Assembly (NCBI RefSeq): GCF_019748715.1
Contig: NZ_JACLBZ010000033.1
Span: 62,001 to 126,000, forward strand
Source: Sporosarcina aquimarina
GTDB lineage: Bacteria; Bacillota; Bacilli; Bacillales_A; Planococcaceae
Direction of reading: 5' to 3'
DNA length: 64,000 bases
The notes beneath the pieces are model-generated. The model saw only the letters and a program-made list of their open reading frames with translations, was not told the origin of the DNA and searched no databases. This document shows positions 59,166-64,000 of the stretch, one piece after another (position 1 is the first letter of the stretch; every line of letters begins with the position of its first letter). Made by a program: the position numbers and the translations under genes.

Positions 59166-60815
59166 TTAACCTTTAAAAACTTCGGGTATCGTATTCAAGT
59201 CGATTCCCCATAATAGTGGAAGTAGGAAGTAAATACAGAGTGTCACAAGTACAATGCCTAGTAAATTGAGCACAAAACCTGCTTTGGCCATATCGGGTAT
59301 CCGTAAATAGCCAGAACCAAAGACGACAGCATTTGGCGGGGTGGCAACAGGCAGCATGAAAGCACAAGATGCTGCTACACCCGCTGCGATCATTAGAGCG
59401 TATGGGTGGAAGCCTAATGCCAATGCCAATGAAGCCATGATTGGGTACATCATTGAAGCGGTGGCAGTGTTCGATGTGATTTCTGTCAAGAAGATGACAA
59501 GCCCCGTGACAATGAGAATGATGACGATCAATGGGACTCCCTTCAGCCCAATCAACTGGGTTCCGATCCATTCGGACAGACCGCTGCTTACGAAGCCGGC
59601 TGCAATTGCCAGCCCGCCTCCGAATAAAAGCAAAATGCCCCACGGAAGTTTGACAGCTGTATTCCAATCCAAAAGATGATCTCCTTTTTTATTGAAAGAA
59701 GGAATGATAAACAGAATCATCGCAAAGACTATTGCAATCAGGCCATCACTTAGCCCATCTATAAATTTAGATAATAGGAAAGAGCGAGTAATCCACGAAA
59801 ATGCTGCTAGGACGAAGACAATAAATACTAGAATCTCTTCAATAGAAGGACGACCTAACCTTTTCTTTTCCTGGTCAATTACTTCACGACCGCCTGGCAA
59901 TGTCTTCACAGGAGATTTGTAGACAATCTTTACTAAGTACCACCATGTCAGAAAAATGAAGACCCATGCAAATGGCACGCCAAATAGCATCCACTTTCCA
60001 AATGATAGCTCAATTCCGTAAATTTTATTTATAGCTCCGGCTAATAACGTGTTCGGCGGTGTCCCGATTAGTGTTGCAATACCGCCCAATGAAGCGGAGT
60101 ATGCAATCCCAAGCATCAGTGCTTTACCGAATCCAAAGTTTTCTTTGGACGTGTCGATAGACGGATTATCTTTTAACGCAACCGTGACTTGTGTGATGAT
60201 GGCAAGTCCAATCGGAACCATCATCATAGCGGTAGCCGTATTGGATATCCACATGGAGAGAAAACCAGTGGCTACCATGAAACCTAAAACAATTCGGTCC
60301 ATATTCGTTCCGATGGCAGAAATTATAGTTAGGGCAATCCGCCGATGCAAATTCCATTTTTCAAGTGCAAGTGCGATCATAAAACCGCCCATGAATAAGA
60401 AGATGGTTTCATCACCGTAAGACGAAGCAGCCTCTTTCATTTCGAGCCCGCCTGTCAGAGGAAACAGTACGAGCGGCAACAGGGAAGCCACCGGAATCGG
60501 TATTGCTTCAGTAATCCACCAAACTGCAATCCAAACTGTGCTAGCTAGGATGGCGACGCCTGCACTTGATAAATCGGCAGGTTTAAAGAAGAGCAAGATC
60601 AAACAAAATAATAATGGGCCAAGGATGAGGCCGAACAGTTGTGTAGCGGAATAGCTGCGCGAATCTCTGCCGCCGCCCTCATTTTTGACGCCGATGGGTT
60701 TTCCACCGCCACCGCCTTTTACCATCTCTGAAGAATCTGGTGCCGTAAAAAAGCGGAATACGTCTTTGACTTGATCATGTAATGACCAAAGACGATTCCA
60801 AGTCTGTTGTAACAT
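59166..60815 (-). CDS. DASS-family (SLC13) sodium-coupled dicarboxylate/anion transporter
   Basis: 549 residues. Two inverted halves with the family's SNT motifs: SMWISNTATAMMMVPIG and FLTEITSNTATASMMYPIM, the paired Na+ and carboxylate sites; WWITEAIPIPVASLLPLVLF opens the transport core. The first ~55 residues are an unusual soluble extension with a poly-Gly stretch (VKGGGGGK). Likely substrates are succinate, malate or fumarate, as for SdcS of Staphylococcus. Single-gene unit. Confidence 0.87.
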   Translation of the reverse strand: MLQQTWNRLWSLHDQVKDVFRFFTAPDSSEMVKGGGGGKPIGVKNEGGGRDSRSYSATQLFGLILGPLLFCLILLFFKPADLSSAGVAILASTVWIAVWWITEAIPIPVASLLPLVLFPLTGGLEMKEAASSYGDETIFLFMGGFMIALALEKWNLHRRIALTIISAIGTNMDRIVLGFMVATGFLSMWISNTATAMMMVPIGLAIITQVTVALKDNPSIDTSKENFGFGKALMLGIAYSASLGGIATLIGTPPNTLLAGAINKIYGIELSFGKWMLFGVPFAWVFIFLTWWYLVKIVYKSPVKTLPGGREVIDQEKKRLGRPSIEEILVFIVFVLAAFSWITRSFLLSKFIDGLSDGLIAIVFAMILFIIPSFNKKGDHLLDWNTAVKLPWGILLLFGGGLAIAAGFVSSGLSEWIGTQLIGLKGVPLIVIILIVTGLVIFLTEITSNTATASMMYPIMASLALALGFHPYALMIAAGVAASCAFMLPVATPPNAVVFGSGYLRIPDMAKAGFVLNLLGIVLVTLCIYFLLPLLWGIDLNTIPEVFKG

Positions 60816-60999
60816 AAGATCCCTTCTTTTCTAAGTTGTATACCTTGGTAAAGTGACATTCTTTCCAAGACAAACCTATTTTACCGATGATAGGCTGAAG
60901 GAACAAGAGGGATTTTGATTCTTTCATATTTTAAAATAATTTAAGTTGGTATTTAACGAAAGATTTACTAGCCTCTGCCTAACTAATTACGAGATAAAT

Positions 61000-61029
61000 T
61001 TCGACAGGAGCAACTCAACCACGTATACT
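61000..61029 (+). promoter_or_regulatory. Possible SigA promoter of the AI-2E-type gene
   Basis: TTCGAC (61000-61005), 18 bp, TATACT (61024-61029), 40 bp before the TTG start. A further TATAAT at 61041 is an alternative -10. Confidence 0.4.
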
Positions 61030-61068
61030 AAAAATAACTGTATAATTGAATTAAAAAGAGGTGAGGAT

Positions 61069-62154
61069 TTGACGAAAAAAGTATGGTTTCAGTTAGGTGT
61101 TGGCATTCTACTAGTACTTCTGATCACCAAATATTTTTTAGAAGTGAATTATATTTTTAGGCCAGTTGGTATCATCTTGCAGACCATCATGCTGCCGCTA
61201 ATTTTTGGTGGCCTGCTGTATTACATGACCGAACCGATTCAACGTTTGCTTGAAAAACGCGGATTGCCTAGATGGGGCAGTATTATATCGGTGATCCTTG
61301 TTCTCGTGGCTGCTATTTGGATTTTAGTTGCGCTCATCGGACCGATTGTGACCAAACAGGTAAACAATCTAGTGGACAATGGACCCGCCCTTACTCGGCA
61401 GTTAGATCAATTGAAGAATGAAGTGATCAATCAAAAGGATAACTTTCCGTTACCGGATGAGCTACAGGACACGCTAAATTCAGCAGTGAACTCAATCCAG
61501 TCTTTTGCAGTGAAATTTGGTAAGTGGTTTGTTCTATTCATCCAGTCTTTCGTGCAGGCAGTCGCCTTACTGCTGCTTGTTCCGTTCTTCTTTTTCTTCA
61601 TGCTGAAAGATCACGAAAAGTTTGCGCCGCGGGTCTATAATCTGTTTTCCGGCCAGCGTCGCGAATGGGTGAAAAAGACACTGGGGGATATTGACAATGT
61701 ACTGCGTTCTTACATACAGGGACAATTGTTAATCAGTGCGATTCTCGCAACGATCATATTAATTGGTTATATGATTATTGGGTTGGAATATGCGTTGCTA
61801 TTAGCCATCCTCGCTCTTTTCATGAACTTAATCCCGTTCATCGGTCCGTGGATTGCTGTCGCACCCGCTTTATTGATCGCTTATTTACAGGAGCCGAAAC
61901 TTGTCATTTGGGTGGCATTAGTGACATTAATCGCTCAACAGACAGATAGTAATCTCATCACGCCGAATGTTATGGGGAAATCGCTTGATATTCATCCGCT
62001 CACCGTTATTACGGTTTTATTGGTGGCGGGAAGTCTCGCTGGTTTCCTTGGAATCTTGGTAGCGGTTCCTGCTTATGCAGTCGGAAAAGTGATTGTACAA
62101 AATATTTATGAACGGCGAAAAGAAATTCGCCGAGCGGCTACTAAGGAAGTGTAG
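61069..62154 (+). CDS. AI-2E-family transporter
   Basis: 361 residues from TTG 61069 (GAGGTGAGG just before), the length normal for the family; an upstream extension to 60946 is hydrophilic, unlike the family. Seven to eight membrane segments with the typical LLVPFFFFFMLKDHEKFAPR and LALFMNLIPFIGPWIAVAPALLI, plus SNLITPNVMGKSLDIHPLTV. Members include putative autoinducer exporters and Na+/H+ antiporters; actual substrate unknown. Confidence 0.86.
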   Translation: MTKKVWFQLGVGILLVLLITKYFLEVNYIFRPVGIILQTIMLPLIFGGLLYYMTEPIQRLLEKRGLPRWGSIISVILVLVAAIWILVALIGPIVTKQVNNLVDNGPALTRQLDQLKNEVINQKDNFPLPDELQDTLNSAVNSIQSFAVKFGKWFVLFIQSFVQAVALLLLVPFFFFFMLKDHEKFAPRVYNLFSGQRREWVKKTLGDIDNVLRSYIQGQLLISAILATIILIGYMIIGLEYALLLAILALFMNLIPFIGPWIAVAPALLIAYLQEPKLVIWVALVTLIAQQTDSNLITPNVMGKSLDIHPLTVITVLLVAGSLAGFLGILVAVPAYAVGKVIVQNIYERRKEIRRAATKEV

Positions 62155-62162
62155 TTGCGGAG

Positions 62163-62193
62163 CCTCCTGGTCTTATGGCTGGGAGGTTTTTTT
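62163..62193 (+). terminator. Terminator of the AI-2E-type gene
   Basis: CCTCCTGG...CTGGGAGG followed by TTTTTTTA. Confidence 0.82.
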
Positions 62194-62282
62194 ATTGGGT
62201 TTGAGTGGCAAATTGTGTGACGAAAAAAATGGATAAACGGAGTCTTTTCGCACATTCTAATTAAAAAGAAAGGATGAATGCC

Positions 62283-62561
62283 ATGTTAACAGAGTTCCCT
62301 GTAATTCATACGAATATATGGGACGCGGTTTGGGCAGTACCTGTCGTTTTGGTAGTCGTCCTCTTGGCTACGTGGATATTTCGTTTGCCTCCCAGCTGGT
62401 TGTCGACTTTGGCTACCACATTAGCATTGGGCTTGTCCGTGTTTATCAGTCATCCGGGTAATTTATCAGCTAGGATTTTCATGGGATTTTTCTATAGTGG
62501 AGCTGCGATGGGTACCATTTATTCTGTGAAGCAGTCCTTTCGTGCATATCGACAGAATTGA
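62283..62561 (+). CDS. Small membrane protein of unknown function
   Basis: 92 residues from ATG 62283; AAAGAAAGG lies nine bases before, while ATG 62274 abuts it. Three membrane segments (WAVPVVLVVVLLATWIF, LSTLATTLALGLSVFI, FMGFFYSGAAMGTIYSV). No family recognised. Promoter not evident. Confidence 0.65.
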   Translation: MLTEFPVIHTNIWDAVWAVPVVLVVVLLATWIFRLPPSWLSTLATTLALGLSVFISHPGNLSARIFMGFFYSGAAMGTIYSVKQSFRAYRQN

Positions 62562-62601
62562 AAAACAGGCTGCCGCATAGGTGCGAGAGCCTGTTTTTGT
62601 T
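62561..62601. terminator. Bidirectional terminator
   Basis: AAAAACAGGCT...AGCCTGTTTTT between converging genes. Confidence 0.86.
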
Positions 62602-62605
62602 CGAC

Positions 62606-63313
62606 TTATTTTAGTGGGCAGAATCCGCATTGCATCAAACCGGGGACATCTTTTGAAAAACAGCAAGTCTTGCGCACGGTTGTGTTCAATAAAACGGACG
62701 GTTCGTAGCCGTTCAAATAGCTGGCGAATCTGGAATGAGTGGAAATACCTGTCCATAGTGAGTCATCTTTTAGTGTCTCTACATCTTCTCGTGCTTCGAT
62801 TTGTGTGGAAGGATCTGAAAGCAGGACATGGTATTGCCATAACCAAAATCCGAAAATATTTTCCCATGACGTCAATGGTGAAATTGGGACAGCTGTCCGA
62901 AGAGATAGGATAATTGCATGCGCCATTTCCAAAATGCTTCTAATTCTCGTTTGTCGATCTTCTTCCTCTACCGTCTGCCAATCGGATGCATCTATGAATA
63001 TACTGATGGTTCGATTGCCGAACTCTACCACTGCACCAAAGCGTAAATTATCTGGTGGTCCTTTCCACATCTCATCGTAGGCAGCTAAGTTGTACAACTG
63101 CATAGCAAAAAACATTCCGATCCTACGCATGAAAAATGAAGCTGCAATGACGTCATTTGGACTTTGGCTCACCGTCTTCATCACTTGAATTAAATCCGAA
63201 GCCTTCGAAGGATCCTGTAGATCAGTCAAGGTGAATACCGGATGCTCAGGCTCGTTTACATAGATGCTATAACTATTCAATTCTTTGATTTGGTTTGCTG
63301 TAAGAGTATTCAT
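62606..63313 (-). CDS. FhuF-like [2Fe-2S] protein (ferric siderophore reductase type)
   Basis: 235 residues. The C-terminal KTCCFSKDVPGLMQCGFCPL has the CC-x10-CxxC pattern that binds an unusual [2Fe-2S] cluster in FhuF, which releases iron from siderophores. The upstream part (ASFFMRRIGMFFAMQLYNLA) matches the IucA/IucC-FhuF helical domain. No siderophore genes are adjacent, and no good Fur box was found in front, which is odd for the family. Confidence 0.78.
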   Translation of the reverse strand: MNTLTANQIKELNSYSIYVNEPEHPVFTLTDLQDPSKASDLIQVMKTVSQSPNDVIAASFFMRRIGMFFAMQLYNLAAYDEMWKGPPDNLRFGAVVEFGNRTISIFIDASDWQTVEEEDRQTRIRSILEMAHAIILSLRTAVPISPLTSWENIFGFWLWQYHVLLSDPSTQIEAREDVETLKDDSLWTGISTHSRFASYLNGYEPSVLLNTTVRKTCCFSKDVPGLMQCGFCPLK

Positions 63314-63372
63314 ACATTTAGTATAAGCAAATGATTTTGTAGAGGCAACTTGTTGGTGTTCTATTCACAGTA

Positions 63373-63417
63373 AAAAAGACAGAGTACCAGCAGGGGAGTG
63401 CTGATACTCTGTCTTTT
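63373..63417 (-). terminator. Terminator of the IclR-type gene
   Basis: AAAAGACAGAGTA...TACTCTGTCTTTT; T-rich on the minus strand, overlapping the stop codon. Confidence 0.85.
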
Positions 63418-64000
63418 AGAGAGTCAAATTATATTTTTTCATATTCCATTGCACTGTATCCCTTGTTTGTTGAAGTAAAGGTATAAATTCGGATTGCTGT
63501 GTTTTATTAATACGATAGGAAGGACCCGCTACGGTAAGAGAACCAAGAATATCACCATCAATGATCAAGGGAACAGCCATTGCGACAACGTCAGGGGTGT
63601 ACTCGTTATGGCTAATTGCATATCCATTGTTTCGTATCTGTTGAAGATCTCTTCGTAAATCATCTGGATTGGTCATGGTATTTTCTGTGTACTTGATCAA
63701 TTCACCTTGAAGTATATCTTCAATTTTATTTTCTGGAAGATGTGCAAGAATGGAGCGATACGAGGCACCAACATATAGGGGAGCCCGACTTCCAGCAGTG
63801 ACAGGGAATTTCACTTTATTTTCAGGTTCGATGACTGTCAACATTAACGTTTCATTTCCATCTAAGACCGTAAAAAATACAGATTCGCCTGTCTGATCAC
63901 ATAACTTTTGTAAATGTGGATTGATCATCTCTTGGACATTCAAATTTTCATAGAAAATGGTGCCCAATTCCCAAACAGCGGAACCAAGTTTATACTGTTT
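63416..64000 (-). CDS. IclR-family regulator, C-terminal part (5' end outside window)
   Basis: Frame open to the window end, ~194 residues visible. YKLGSAVWELG at the edge is the end of the winged-helix domain, followed by the effector-binding domain: PHLQKLCDQTGESVFFTVLD, GSRAPLYVGASYRSILAHLP and VVAMAVPLIIDGDILGSLTV with the conserved small-molecule pocket. IclR proteins mostly repress or activate catabolic genes next to them; the target lies outside the window. Confidence 0.85.
   Translation of the reverse strand, partial: KQYKLGSAVWELGTIFYENLNVQEMINPHLQKLCDQTGESVFFTVLDGNETLMLTVIEPENKVKFPVTAGSRAPLYVGASYRSILAHLPENKIEDILQGELIKYTENTMTNPDDLRRDLQQIRNNGYAISHNEYTPDVVAMAVPLIIDGDILGSLTVAGPSYRINKTQQSEFIPLLQQTRDTVQWNMKKYNLTL

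Overview
The window looks like chromosomal DNA of a low-to-moderate GC, spore-former-type Bacillales, most probably a Planococcaceae member such as Sporosarcina. This rests on gene content and signals: SigV/RsiV, MhqR with its operator, GlnK/GlnL, a YflT and CsbD stress gene each behind a SigB-type promoter, CcpA-type cre boxes, a Fur box, Shine-Dalgarno sites of the AAGGAGG type, and many TTG/GTG starts. The genus is an inference. No rRNA, tRNA, IS element, prophage or CRISPR array was seen.

Layout. 1-1.8 kb: the 3' end of leuA and a secreted copper-amine-oxidase-N-like protein. 1.8-10.2 kb: a sigma-54 activator divergent from a six-gene catabolic operon (ferredoxin reductase, ferredoxin, Rieske oxygenase, aldehyde dehydrogenase, tartrate/D-malate-type dehydrogenase, BCCT transporter) behind a near-consensus -24/-12 promoter. 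The gene set fits uptake and cleavage of L-carnitine or a related quaternary amine. 10.4-11.8 kb: a YedE/TusA sulfur pair. 11.9-14.3 kb: sigV-rsiV with a polysaccharide deacetylase. 14.5-20.2 kb: a DMT permease, the mhqR/mhqO/mhqD quinone-response genes, a YceI gene that also carries an MhqR-type operator, a YitT protein and a Fur-boxed nitroreductase. 20.4-31.8 kb: AbgT transporter, lipoproteins, glnK-glnL-gltT, a eukaryote-type prolyl-tRNA synthetase, topB and yqeY.

32-36 kb: an ECF sigma/anti-sigma pair whose ribosome-binding site lies in a long hairpin, and a lone CcsB cytochrome assembly protein. 36-44 kb: an AgrC/AgrA-like pair with no peptide genes, an acyl-CoA-dehydrogenase-like protein without the usual catalytic Glu, an AraC regulator with a degenerate receiver, a flavin-reductase-like protein and a YjiH transporter. 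44-54 kb: KGG stress protein, a fused permease/binding-protein ABC importer (OpuF/EgtU type), an HrtBA-like exporter, a TsdA-like dihaem cytochrome, an esterase, and a second ECF/DUF4179 pair. 54-64 kb: DMT permease, small stress proteins, a lone flagellin, MFS, DASS and AI-2E-type transporters, an FhuF-like protein and a truncated IclR regulator.

The two observations I rate highest are (1) the sigma-54-controlled quaternary-amine operon, in which a two-protein ferredoxin system stands where known carnitine oxygenases use a single reductase, and (2) three intergenic arrays of degenerate direct repeats, each with a period of 21 bp. Two arrays share the core TTTGGTGCGG in opposite orientations, and the third has the core TATGAKCR. 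I do not recognise these arrays as any named repeat family.
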